Below are positions 8,510 to 17,119 of a DNA stretch of 64,000 nucleotides, in pieces. The translations under genes and the position numbers were made by a program. The notes below the pieces were generated by a model, which saw only the letters and a list, made by a program, of their open reading frames with translations, searched no databases and was not told the origin of the DNA. The stretch lies in contig NZ_JACHXW010000007.1 in the NCBI RefSeq assembly GCF_014192395.1, positions 62,001 through 126,000 on the forward strand, written 5' to 3'. Every line of letters begins with the position of its first letter. The stretch's first letter is position 1. The stretch comes from Paenibacillus endophyticus (lineage in GTDB: Bacteria; Bacillota; Bacilli; Paenibacillales; Paenibacillaceae).

Positions 8510-8992
8510 ATGCGTATACGCACTTATGCAATCTGCTTGTATATCATCCTCATTTATTGGATTTCATCACATTTTCCATCTATGCATGCGTTGTTTTTCC
8601 CTACGCTTGGCGCGTTCAGCCTGCTCTTTATTTCAAGGCCGTTCGAGAAGGCCGAGGTTCGCAAAATCGCCTTCGGAGCAGTCATTTCCTCCATTGTCGG
8701 ATCCATATCGGTGTACATTCATCCCGGCGTGATCTCTCTCCTGCTAACGCTGGTCATTGTCATTTCTTTTATCAACACATTCAAATGGAATGCGCCGCCC
8801 ATTCTCGCCGTCTCGCTCATTCCTTTTTTCACGCAGCCATCGCTGCTTTGGGTCATACCGCTATCTGTCTGCATATCATTGCTCGGATTATTGGTTACGT
8901 TGTCTGCAGCCGCATTCGTCGAGAAAAAGTTCGGTGCCTTAACACTGTTCCTCAAGCGCGGCGTCAAAGCAGAATCCGACTCCGCTCTATAA
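8510..8992 (+). CDS. HPP-like integral membrane protein
   Basis: 160 aa and mostly hydrophobic, with about five membrane helices. FPTLGAFSLLF in the first helix pair and NAPPILAVSLIPFF later resemble the HPP family of small membrane proteins, some linked to nitrite transport; this is a weak match made by eye. The ATG at 8510 follows AAGGCG about 10 nt upstream. The C-terminal 6 bp overlap the end of the convergent nuclease-helicase gene. Closeness to hmp and the Crp/Fnr gene would fit a nitrogen-oxide role, but nothing in the sequence proves it. Confidence 0.6.
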   Translation: MRIRTYAICLYIILIYWISSHFPSMHALFFPTLGAFSLLFISRPFEKAEVRKIAFGAVISSIVGSISVYIHPGVISLLLTLVIVISFINTFKWNAPPILAVSLIPFFTQPSLLWVIPLSVCISLLGLLVTLSAAAFVEKKFGALTLFLKRGVKAESDSAL

Positions 8993-11296
8993 TAGGCCGC
9001 GCCACTCCTCCGGCAATAGCCGCTGATATTGCGGCTGCAAATACCGATCATCGATGAGCACCAGCGTTCCGCGATCGGTTTCGGACCGTATTAAACGTCC
9101 TCCTGCCTGCAGCACCTTATTCATGCCGGGGAACACATAGGCATAATCATAACCGCTCTTCCCCTGCTCGTTGAAATAATCCTTCAGCATATTCCGTTCC
9201 ACGCCAAGCTGCGGCAAGCCGACTCCGACAACGATTACGCCTACTAAACGGTCACCAGCAAGGTCCACTCCCTCCGAGAATACCCCGCCCATCACGGCGA
9301 AGCCAATCAACGACTTTCCGCTGCCTGCTTGAAACGAACCGAGAAATTGATCCCGCTCCTCCTCCGCCATATCCGGCCTTTGCAGAAGCACCTCGGCATC
9401 GGACGCCGAGCCGGCAGGCACGGACCACTCTTTTAATTCCATATAGGTCTCATAAACCGCATTCATATAAGCATAAGATGGGAAAAATACAAAATAATTG
9501 CCCGGACGCTCAGCCATCAGCTTCACAATCAGCTTCGCGATCGGCAGCTTCGATTCATCACGGTCATGATAGCGGGTCGAGAGCGGGTTGACTACGACAT
9601 CAAGCTGCTCCCTGGAGAACGGAGACGGCACAGCCAGCGTATAATCGTCCTCTCCGGCCCCCAGCATGTCCATATAATAAGAAACAGGGGACAGCGTTGC
9701 CGAGAAATAAACATGCGAGCGATAGCCTTTTCCCATATGCTGTAGAAGCTTGGAAGGGTCCAAGCAAAACAGCTTTAGCCGCACATCGCTTTTTGTCAGC
9801 TCCGTATATACAACATACCGCTCATCAAACAGCTTAGCTGTACGAGTAAAGTTCTGAGCCGTAAAATACGTATCCAGCAACAAGCCTCCTGCTCCAGCGC
9901 CTAACGCCAGCGCCTGCTCCGCCGCATGAACGAATGCATCCGCCAAGGCCACCAGCGTATCCGGCATCTGCCGCTCCACCAAATGCGGTGCGCCGTCACT
10001 GGTTTTACGAAGCGCGATGAAGTAATCATTAATGGCCTTTGCGGTTCGGTAGCCCTCGCTGTGCACGCTCTTCAGCTCGCGCTGCAGCGCCAGGAAAGGC
10101 GCTTTCGACAGCTCAGCCGAGAACATCTCGCGCGCCCGGTCTACCAGGTTATGCGCCTCGTCCACAAGCAGCGCCGTTCGTTTTTTCATCTCCGCGGATT
10201 GCCGCTTGAACGAAATTCGCGGATCGAATATGTAATTATAATCGCAAATGACCGCATCCGCCGCATAGGCTAGATCGAGCGAAAATTCAAACGGACATAC
10301 CCGGTGCTTATGCGCATACCTTTCAATAACCGACCTCGTCATCACCGTTTCCTGCTCCAAAATATCAAGCACAGCGCCGTTTATACGATCATAATATCCG
10401 TCTGCATAGGGGCAATGCTCCTTCTCGCAGCGAACTTCCTCTTGAAAGCATACCTTATCCTTAGCCGTTATGGTCACCGCATGAAAGCGCAGCCCTTTTT
10501 CCTTCATGAATAGCAGCGCATCCTCGGCAGCAGCCCTCGTCGTCGTCCTTGCCGTCAAATAATAGAAGCGCTGCAGCATGCCTGCACCGATTGCCTTGAT
10601 GGCTGGATAGGTCGTCGATATCGTCTTGCCAATGCCGGTAGGCGCCTTCGCGAACAACCTGACCTTCTCTTCGATTGATTTGTAGACCGCGCCTGCCAGC
10701 TTCCGCTGTCCTGCCCGATACGTTTCGAACGGAAAGGCGAGGCTGCTGATGCTTTCATTTCTATTCCGTTCATGCCTGTGCCGCTGCTGCGCATAAGGGG
10801 CATACCGCTCGGCAACCTCATAGACATACTGCTCCAGCTCTTCAAAGCTGACTTCCCGCGCGAAGCGGCGCTCTTCCTCCGTTTCCGTCTGCACGTAGGT
10901 TAATTGCACGCGCATCGCTTCCTGGCTATGCTCCTTCGCGTACATATAAGCGTAGAAAAGCGCCTGCGCCCAGTGCACGGAATAACCGTCATCTGCAATA
11001 TGGTCAAGATCGCCGCCGGTCGACTTTATCTCATCCACGGTAAGGAGCGGCTCCGTATGGAGCAAGCCGTCACAGCGCCCATCCACAACAAATAGCAGAT
11101 CATCAACGGCGATGTCCGCTTTGACGTACACTTCCTTCTCATCCTGCTCCCCGTAGGTTCGCTGAATTCTCTGATGCGCCTTGGTGCCCTCATGCATCGC
11201 ATCGATCGCATTCAGCCTGACGTCGATGCTGCCGCTCAAGAATACATACTCCACCAGATGCCTTACCGATATCGCAACCGTTCCGTTAATCAGCAT
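8987..11296 (-). CDS. PD-(D/E)XK nuclease-XPD/DinG-type helicase fusion
   Basis: A 769-aa DNA repair enzyme. Residues about 1-170 form a RecB-like nuclease: Asp72/Asp76 (VVDGRCDG), EIK at 89-91 and the QALFYAY motif at 111-117. Residues about 185-769 form a superfamily 2 Rad3/XPD-like helicase: Walker A APTGIGKT (218-225), DEAH (379-382), and four cysteines (283, 290, 295, 334) placed to hold a 4Fe-4S cluster. The C-terminal helicase half contains SATLSP and QAGGRLIRSETDRG. Staphylococcal DinG carries a different (DEDDh) nuclease. The promoter holds a LexA-type box, so induction by DNA damage is likely. The ribosome site is weak. Confidence 0.88.
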   Translation of the reverse strand: MLINGTVAISVRHLVEYVFLSGSIDVRLNAIDAMHEGTKAHQRIQRTYGEQDEKEVYVKADIAVDDLLFVVDGRCDGLLHTEPLLTVDEIKSTGGDLDHIADDGYSVHWAQALFYAYMYAKEHSQEAMRVQLTYVQTETEEERRFAREVSFEELEQYVYEVAERYAPYAQQRHRHERNRNESISSLAFPFETYRAGQRKLAGAVYKSIEEKVRLFAKAPTGIGKTISTTYPAIKAIGAGMLQRFYYLTARTTTRAAAEDALLFMKEKGLRFHAVTITAKDKVCFQEEVRCEKEHCPYADGYYDRINGAVLDILEQETVMTRSVIERYAHKHRVCPFEFSLDLAYAADAVICDYNYIFDPRISFKRQSAEMKKRTALLVDEAHNLVDRAREMFSAELSKAPFLALQRELKSVHSEGYRTAKAINDYFIALRKTSDGAPHLVERQMPDTLVALADAFVHAAEQALALGAGAGGLLLDTYFTAQNFTRTAKLFDERYVVYTELTKSDVRLKLFCLDPSKLLQHMGKGYRSHVYFSATLSPVSYYMDMLGAGEDDYTLAVPSPFSREQLDVVVNPLSTRYHDRDESKLPIAKLIVKLMAERPGNYFVFFPSYAYMNAVYETYMELKEWSVPAGSASDAEVLLQRPDMAEEERDQFLGSFQAGSGKSLIGFAVMGGVFSEGVDLAGDRLVGVIVVGVGLPQLGVERNMLKDYFNEQGKSGYDYAYVFPGMNKVLQAGGRLIRSETDRGTLVLIDDRYLQPQYQRLLPEEWRGLL

Positions 11297-11320
11297 AAAT
11301 TTTTCTCAACCGCCCCATAA

Positions 11321-11343
11321 AGAACATTTGTTCCTTAATTGTA
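11321..11343 (-). promoter_or_regulatory. LexA/DinR-type SOS box overlapping the helicase promoter
   Basis: On the minus strand GGAACAAATGTTCT (11321-11334) fits the B. subtilis LexA consensus CGAAC-RNRY-GTTYC except at the two outermost bases. A -10 TACAAT lies at 11338-11343 with TTGTTT 16 bp upstream, so the box covers the expected transcription start. Confidence 0.72.
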
Positions 11344-11485
11344 TCACAAGCGGCGTTTCAAACAACCAGACAGCAAAAAGCAGCAGCTGCACTTCCGCCT
11401 GCGACAACGGATTTGCATCTGCTGCATGTATAGGAAGGACGTACGAGGATAGGCTGCTTTGCCGCTCGATGGTTAAGCTGGCTGG

Positions 11486-11854
11486 CTAAAGCTCCTCTGT
11501 CTCTTCCTCCGGATGGTTGCCAACGCCGTTCAACAGATCCGTGCCATGAAACTCCTCGCCGGGCGAGGCGGGATCGATGGGACTGTCCTTCGCGATGACG
11601 TCTGCATCGGGCACTGCGGCAAGCTCCTCCGAAATTTCCTCAGCCGTGTCCACTTCATCATCCAGCATGACCGGAACATGCGATTCATGCAGCTCGGCAT
11701 CCTCATGCGGATGCTGGCTTGACAGAAGCTCGGCAGCTGCCGGAACCGCATTCGCGTTCGCTTCTTCCGTAAACAAACCGAATGCCGGATCAATATCCTT
11801 TTCTGTAGCCAAGCTTCCTATATGCCTTTTGTCACGCTCATTAACGTTCTCCAT
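11486..11854 (-). CDS. acidic hypothetical protein, 122 aa
   Basis: Unrecognised, highly acidic soluble protein (many Glu and Asp, ending EEETEEL) with no signal, helix or Cys motif. It is supported by an excellent ribosome site (AAGGAGGTC, 7 nt before ATG). Upstream on the minus strand GTTAGA-N14-GGGTAT resembles a SigB-type promoter, which would make it a general-stress protein; this is weak. It likely has its own transcript, ahead of but separate from the helicase gene. Confidence 0.7.
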   Translation of the reverse strand: MENVNERDKRHIGSLATEKDIDPAFGLFTEEANANAVPAAAELLSSQHPHEDAELHESHVPVMLDDEVDTAEEISEELAAVPDADVIAKDSPIDPASPGEEFHGTDLLNGVGNHPEEETEEL

Positions 11855-12004
11855 GCAATGACCTCCTTAGACGTTTCTACCCTATAATACCCACTAAGGT
11901 CACGATTCTAACCAAAAAGTGAAACCGAGTTTGTCGAAAAAAAAGGATGCAGCTGTAAATTCGTCGAAGCCTACACAGACTGCACCGTAGAATTGGAGGC
12001 GTAT

Positions 12005-13105
12005 ATGACGAGACCGCATCTTCACAGCTTGCTTATTACATTCAATTGGAACCGACTGATTCTAAATATTATGTGGGCCATATCTATTGTCGTGTTCATC
12101 TCGCAGTGGTTGATATATGAGGTGATCGCGCCTCAGGTGCCTTTTTTAACGCCCCTGAATTATTTTGCGCAAGACCTGCTCATACCGGATTCGATTTTTT
12201 TATTGATTATGATTGGTCTTGAGCTGTGTCATCGAACCTATCCGCAATGGTCAGAGGTGGCCATTATTTCTGCTTCTATTGTTTTATCGTATATTTATTT
12301 ATATTTCATCCGGGATTATTTTGCGGTAGCGCCGGTCGTTCTGCTGTTTCCACTGTTTATTTCCATCATTTATTTCAAAAAGGGATATTTGCTTGCTTGC
12401 CTTGCCCTATGCTTTGTCGGCTTGTTCGGAGCCTTCTGCTTGTCGGAGCACCGTTCCACGGCGGACATGATTGATTTGATCCTGATGTCCTGCATTTTTC
12501 TGGTCGCCGCTTTTACCGGTCTTGCGGTCATTCGACGCGGCAGCGAGCTGATCGAACAGCTCGACATGGTGCAGCAATCCGAGCAGGAGCTGCGAATTCA
12601 GGCGATGATGATGGAACGCATGGCCAAGATTGACCCTTTGACGGGCTTGCATAACCATAAGTCGTTTCACGAGCACATCGAAAAGCTGCTTGAGGATCAG
12701 AGACTTCACGCTTTTCCGATTCAGATCGCCATCCTTGATATTGATAACTTCAAGCAAGTGAACGACACGTTCGGTCATTGGGCTGGCGATATTGCACTTA
12801 AGCAAGCCGCCTCTTGCATAGCGGACAGCCTTTCCCACACATGCTTTGCAGCGCGCTACGGCGGGGAAGAGTTCGTTGTCTTGCTGCTAGAAAAGGATAT
12901 GCAGTCTGCCTGGAAAATCGTTGAAAAGCTGCGAATATCGATTGCTCGCAGACCGATTGAGGAAATGAACCGGCGGCATATAACCGTTAGCATCGGGCTT
13001 CATGCTATTGAGACCGGCGAGACCAAGGAATACGCTTTCCAACAGGCGGATCAGGCGCTTTATGTCTCGAAGAGCGAAGGTAAAAACCGCACAACGATCC
13101 AGTAG
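12005..13105 (+). CDS. membrane-bound diguanylate cyclase (GGDEF)
   Basis: 366 aa. An N-terminal sensor of about six hydrophobic helices (residues 15-180) is followed by a short coiled coil and a GGDEF domain with DPLTGLHN and the active-site motif YGGEEF. The five-residue-upstream RxxD inhibitory site is absent (SHTCFAARYGGEEF), so product inhibition by c-di-GMP is not expected. There is no EAL domain. The ATG at 12005 lies 7 nt after GGAGG; a TTG at 11993 falls before the ribosome site. It is convergent with the PP2C gene, 19 bp apart. Confidence 0.92.
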   Translation: MTRPHLHSLLITFNWNRLILNIMWAISIVVFISQWLIYEVIAPQVPFLTPLNYFAQDLLIPDSIFLLIMIGLELCHRTYPQWSEVAIISASIVLSYIYLYFIRDYFAVAPVVLLFPLFISIIYFKKGYLLACLALCFVGLFGAFCLSEHRSTADMIDLILMSCIFLVAAFTGLAVIRRGSELIEQLDMVQQSEQELRIQAMMMERMAKIDPLTGLHNHKSFHEHIEKLLEDQRLHAFPIQIAILDIDNFKQVNDTFGHWAGDIALKQAASCIADSLSHTCFAARYGGEEFVVLLLEKDMQSAWKIVEKLRISIARRPIEEMNRRHITVSIGLHAIETGETKEYAFQQADQALYVSKSEGKNRTTIQ

Positions 13106-13124
13106 ATGCCAGGCTTCTTTCGGA

Positions 13125-14045
13125 CTAATAGCAACCTAAAACGACAATCGTTGCGTTATCCTGATACGGCCGCTTCTGCGCACAAACATGCGCAATGATA
13201 AACGCTGACGCTTCCGAAGGAGGCAATCGCATCGCTTCCTCCAGCAGCTCTTCCGTCAAATCTTCATTTAAACCGTCACTGCACAAAATAACGAGATCAC
13301 CTGCAATGACTCGCAGCGGCAGCTCGTTCGCATCAAGCTCTGTGACAATAGGGATGCCCAGATAGCTCGTCAATAAATGACGTTCTGGATGGGTATCCGC
13401 CTCTTCCTGCGTAAGCTCGCCTGCTTGGACCCGCTCCTGCAGCCAATTTCCGTAAACATGATCCTTCGTTAATGGAATCAGGCTGCCGCTTCGGTACAGA
13501 TAAATACGGCTATCGCCCGCCGATATCCAGTATAACCGTCCCTCCTGAATGACAACAGCAATCAGTGTCGTACCCACGCTCCATTCCAGTCCATGCGCCA
13601 GCGCGAGCTCGTATACCTCTTTGTTAGCCGTGTGCAAGGCCCCGGCAAGCGCTCCCGGCACCCCCAATTTCGCAACCTGGCTTCTATATTCGTCCAGCAT
13701 CGTCTGCGATGCCAGCTGTCCCGCCTCCTTGCCCATCTCATAGCCGCCCATTCCATCAGCGAGAACGGCCAGTACCCCCTGCTTTTTAATCTCCGCGCTA
13801 TCCTCCAGCTCCGAGTAGCAATAGGCATCCTGCTGCTCCTCCCGCTCGCCAATGTGCTGCGCAAAGCCAAGCTGAACCTGAATGCTGCCGAATAGGAAGC
13901 TGTCGCCCTCCTCCGCAGGCTTGTTCTCAAGCGTATCCTTCACATACATCCTCCGCTGTCGACGGACATGCCTATGTATCGCGAGCGCTGCTGCCGCAAG
14001 CACCCCTATCCCTATAACCATGGAGCCCCACCATATCCCGCTCAT
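13125..14045 (-). CDS. membrane-anchored PP2C-family Ser/Thr phosphatase
   Basis: Metal-dependent protein phosphatase of 306 aa. One N-terminal helix (GSMVIGIGVLAAAALAI) anchors a cytoplasmic PP2C domain. Diagnostic motifs are EEQQDA, LADGMGGYEMG, GTTLIA, SAGDSRIYLYR, LCSDGLNE and DNAT, which supply the Asp residues for two Mn/Mg ions. The start at 14045 is chosen over a TTG at 14114 because the longer form adds a polar segment before the anchor, though its ribosome site (GGGGGA) is only fair. No partner kinase is adjacent. Confidence 0.88.
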   Translation of the reverse strand: MSGIWWGSMVIGIGVLAAAALAIHRHVRRQRRMYVKDTLENKPAEEGDSFLFGSIQVQLGFAQHIGEREEQQDAYCYSELEDSAEIKKQGVLAVLADGMGGYEMGKEAGQLASQTMLDEYRSQVAKLGVPGALAGALHTANKEVYELALAHGLEWSVGTTLIAVVIQEGRLYWISAGDSRIYLYRSGSLIPLTKDHVYGNWLQERVQAGELTQEEADTHPERHLLTSYLGIPIVTELDANELPLRVIAGDLVILCSDGLNEDLTEELLEEAMRLPPSEASAFIIAHVCAQKRPYQDNATIVVLGCY

Positions 14046-14148
14046 CGCATCCCCCGCCCTATCTTGAGCTTGCCCGCATACAGGCTTTCCTTCATCTATA
14101 TTCCTATTGGGCAAAGCAATCTTTTATGTTCGCAGAGGTGCATAGCAA

Positions 14149-14180
14149 AGAGCCCCGCACATTTGACTGTACGGGGCTCT
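14149..14180 (-). terminator. terminator behind the truncated binding-protein gene
   Basis: AGAGCCCCG / CGGGGCTCT (9-bp perfect stem). On the minus strand it is followed by TTTGCTAT. Confidence 0.7.
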
Positions 14181-14193
14181 GCTTATAGTACGC

Positions 14194-15306
14194 TTATTTT
14201 TTCACGATATCCTGTACCGCTTTGTCGAATTTCTCAAGCAGCTGTTCGCTCGTAATTTGTTTGCCGAGGTATTCCTGCATAGCCGCGCCCCATTGCTGCG
14301 TAATGCCGTCTGGGAAGCGATCCCAGTTCCAGCCTTTTACTTGCTCAGGATTAGCGTTCGCAAAGGTTGCGAAGTCGCCGCCGATTTTACCTACTGCTTC
14401 CGAATTCGGTGCAATGGAAGACAGGGCAGGAACAAATTTAAAGTCTGTAGAGATGAATTTTTTGCCTGTTTCTGATGTAACCATCCAGTTCAAGAATGCT
14501 TTTGCTTCTTCAACCTGCGCGGATTTGTTATTTACGATCCAATTGTTCGGCACGCCTGTGAACACGTTCGGCTTGCCTTGAAGAGGCACAGCCATCATAC
14601 CGAGGTTAAGCGCCGGGTCGATCTCGTCGATCATGCCTTGAATCCAGTTGCCATGCTGAATCATCGCGTATTTGCCCGCTGCGAATTCAGCTACTTGCGT
14701 GTTATAGTCCGTTGTCAAAGCATTATCTTGACCGTTGGCGAACATGATATCTACAAGGCGAATCCATTCTTTCATAATTGGATCATCCTTCAGCTTCACT
14801 TTGCCTGCCTTGACATCTTCAATGAATGCAGCCGGATCAGCTTGATTCGCGAAAGCGATATTCAGCGTATGGATACCCATCGACCACCACTCGGAAGTAA
14901 GGGCAAATGGCGTGATGCCTGCATCCTTCAGCTTTTTGGCAGCAGCCTCCAGCTCTTCAAGCGTTTGTGGAAGCTCGGCAATGCCTGCTTTTGCAAACAG
15001 ATCCTTGTTATACGTGAAGCCGTAAGCTTCAAGGTTCATCGGCATGCCCAGCAGCTTGCCGTCACGCGTAATTTGCGCTTTGGACGCTTCAACCAAATCC
15101 TTCGCCCATGCTTCGCCAGACAAGTCTGTCGCGCGGTCCACATAAGGATCGAAGCCTGCCCAGCCGCTGGAGTTGAAAATCTCAGGCTCCTCGCCTGCGG
15201 CCAGCTCCGCTTTCAGCAATGCGCTGTAATCCTCGCCGCCGCCGTGCGTCTCAATTTCCACTTTAACGCCCGTTTCCTTCTCATACTCGGCAGCCAACTC
15301 GAAAGC
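14194..15306 (-). pseudogene. sugar ABC transporter binding protein lacking its N-terminus
   Basis: C-terminal ~370 residues of a family 1 extracellular solute-binding protein; sugar-type features include PEIFNSSGWAGF, GFTYNKDLF, AGKYAMIQHG and VPNNWIV. The frame is intact from FELAAEYEKETG onward. Complete relatives carry about 60-70 more residues, including a lipoprotein signal; here the frame instead runs antisense into the response-regulator gene without a signal peptide. The only start is a TTG at 15297 inside the fold. Without export the protein cannot work, so I call it broken. No permease gene is adjacent. The break coincides to within a few bases with the truncation of the divergent neighbour. 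Confidence 0.8.
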
Positions 15307-15308
15307 GT

Positions 15309-16535
15309 ATGATGAGCATCGAGCTGAACCAGCTGAAGCCGATGTATTTGGAGCAGTATTTCTCCACGATCATTAATGAGCCTGGCGCCCATCCCGGCTT
15401 TGCCGATACCATCAAGCTGCAGCTCGGTATTACAAAGCCGATATCAAACGTCCGCATTGCTGTCATCAGGCTCGATCTCATCCCTCCTGCCGTGCGGGAC
15501 AAATTCGCGGATAGTCTCGACCTGCTCCTATTCTCGATCACGAATATTTGCAATGAATTCTTAAAGGCGCAGCAGCAGGGCTTCGCGCTTCGCCACTGGA
15601 GCCATGAGCAGGAGATTCTGCTCCTCTTCTGGGGTGATGGCGATCAGGCGGCTGAGCTCATTCAAGCGATGAATCGCGCTTTCCTTCAGACGCTTAAGAC
15701 CCGGTTTCACTTCGGACTTAGCAACGCTGCCGCTTTTCCGTCCGCCGGTGCCAGCGCCTATCAGCAAGCAAGACTTGCGCTGATGGGCCGAAATTTGCTC
15801 CTAAATGACACGTATTTACACTTGTTCAGCTCAGCCTCCGGCAGCAATAAAAACACGCCGCTTCTCTTTAGCGAGCATGAGGAGCGCATTCGATTTGCCG
15901 TGCTAAGCGGCAGCAAGGAGCAAATCCGCCGCGCTTTGAGGCCATGGTTTGATCTATTAGAGCAAGAACGGTTTCTTTCCTTGGAGCAGCTTGTCGTTTG
16001 GCGTCAGCAATTTGAGCTTGCCAAATCGATATGGGAATCCAAAAATGAGCGCAGCAGAAACGGAAATAGCCGCGCGGCGGCTGACGGAGAGCATGCGTCG
16101 CTGCCTGTTGATGCGAGCGGTTTCTTTGATTTCGCGCAGTGGCAGCTTGCCGTATTGGCGGAAGCCTTCGAGATTGCAGCAAGGTTCGCCGAGCAGGACA
16201 AGGAACGCAGCGTTATTGAGGAAATCGCCGCATATATTGAGCAGCATCCCCATGAGGATATTACGCTGCAGGATATTTCCGAAAAGTTTTTTTTGAGCCG
16301 GGAATACATTTCGCGCAAGTTCAAGCAGGAAACGAATGGGAATTTGTCCGATTTCATCGCGGAGGTGCGCATTAAACGCGCGAAGGAGCTGCTTGCGAAC
16401 GGTCAGCTGAAAATTTCGCAGGTCGCTGAGCTTGTCGGCTTCCAGGATGAGAAATATTTCAGCCGCGTGTTTAAGAAAAGAACAAACTGCTCGCCTAATG
16501 ATTACCGCAAGCATCATTTCGACGGGGATGTCTGA
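15309..16535 (+). pseudogene. AraC-type response regulator lacking its receiver domain
   Basis: 408 aa. The middle region (LNQLKPMYLEQYF onward) resembles the linker that follows the receiver domain in YesN-type regulators, and the C-terminus has two AraC helix-turn-helix motifs (ITLQDISEKFFLSREYISR; ISQVAELVGFQDEKYFSRVF). The N-terminal REC domain (about 120 residues with the phosphorylated Asp) is missing. The first ATG at 15309 has no ribosome site, and the upstream sequence belongs to the divergent binding protein. Probably silent or produced as a fragment. Confidence 0.78.
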
Positions 16536-16543
16536 ACAGAAAA

Positions 16544-16593
16544 AAGCCGGGCTCTGCGCGAACGGTGTTAACCGTACGTGCAAAGCTCGGCTT
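16544..16593 (-). terminator. terminator behind ydjO
   Basis: Long imperfect hairpin: AAGCCG with CGGCTT, TGC with GCA, and ACGGT-GTTA-ACCGT at the top. On the minus strand the stem ends in a TTTTTT tract. Confidence 0.7.
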
Positions 16594-16612
16594 CTGCCTG
16601 CTGGAGAAGAAA

Positions 16613-16843
16613 CTACATAATTGGCGTACCCTTTTTCAGCGTCTTCATGTCACTATTGGAGTTATTGAGCGCGGGCAGCATCTTCTCGCCGCTGACCATT
16701 GGTTCATGGCAGATCAAACAAGTAGGAACGTGATCAAACGCGAAGTTATCGCGCATCCAACTGTTGCACCCTTCCGTCTCGCATGTCCATACCTTCGTGT
16801 TTTCTTCCGGAATCTCTTCAAGCGGTTTTTTACGATTGTACAT
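16613..16843 (-). CDS. ydjO: YdjO-family cold-inducible zinc-ribbon-like protein
   Basis: 76 aa; matches the YdjO family in length and motifs: VWTCETEGCNSWMRDNFAF, then PTCLICHEPMVSG. The four cysteines (C-x4-C and C-x2-C) suit a zinc site. B. subtilis ydjO is described as cold-inducible; the molecular role is unknown. Strong ribosome site AAGGGGG about 7 nt upstream. A terminator-like hairpin sits just upstream at 16862-16905, so expression depends on a promoter within the hairpin region, or on read-through. Confidence 0.88.
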   Translation of the reverse strand: MYNRKKPLEEIPEENTKVWTCETEGCNSWMRDNFAFDHVPTCLICHEPMVSGEKMLPALNNSNSDMKTLKKGTPIM

Positions 16844-16861
16844 GGTCAGCCCCCTTCGCGA

Positions 16862-16905
16862 TAAAAAAGGAAAAACTGCCTCGAACTGATGAGTTAGGGG
16901 CAGTT
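16862..16905 (-). terminator. terminator-like hairpin upstream of ydjO
   Basis: Minus-strand AACTGCC...GGCAGTT (7-bp perfect stem) followed by TTTTTCCTTTTTT. It either ends the 17104-17757 transcript or acts as an attenuator in the ydjO leader; a -10-like TACAAT lies farther upstream near 16967. Confidence 0.65.
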
Positions 16906-17021
16906 ATCGTTTATAAACAGCAGTGTATTGTGAATATGTGCTACAAACTTGCAAGTAATCTTATTGTACCATATTTCGTCCATTAAAGGCAAATATCTGA
17001 CTATGCTTGTGCGCCTTTTTT

Positions 17022-17119
17022 TAAAATACAGGAAAGTATATCATTCTGCCTACTTTCTCTAAATTTCTACGCGAAACGTTAGCTTATCCGCCAGAGGACG
17101 GCTTCAGCCGTTTACGCTT
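17022..17119 (-). repeat. dispersed ~97-bp repeat, copy 4 (reverse)
   Basis: Read on the minus strand it begins AAGCGTAAACGGCTGAAGCC and runs through GTTTCGCGTAGAAATTTAGA to TATACTTTCCTGTATTTT. This is a close match to copy 2. The first 16 bp overlap the end of the hypothetical gene at 17104-17757. Confidence 0.85.

Noticed and set aside
14578..15312. 244-codon plus-strand frame
   Set aside because: Antisense to the binding-protein fragment whose family motifs are clear; no ribosome site.
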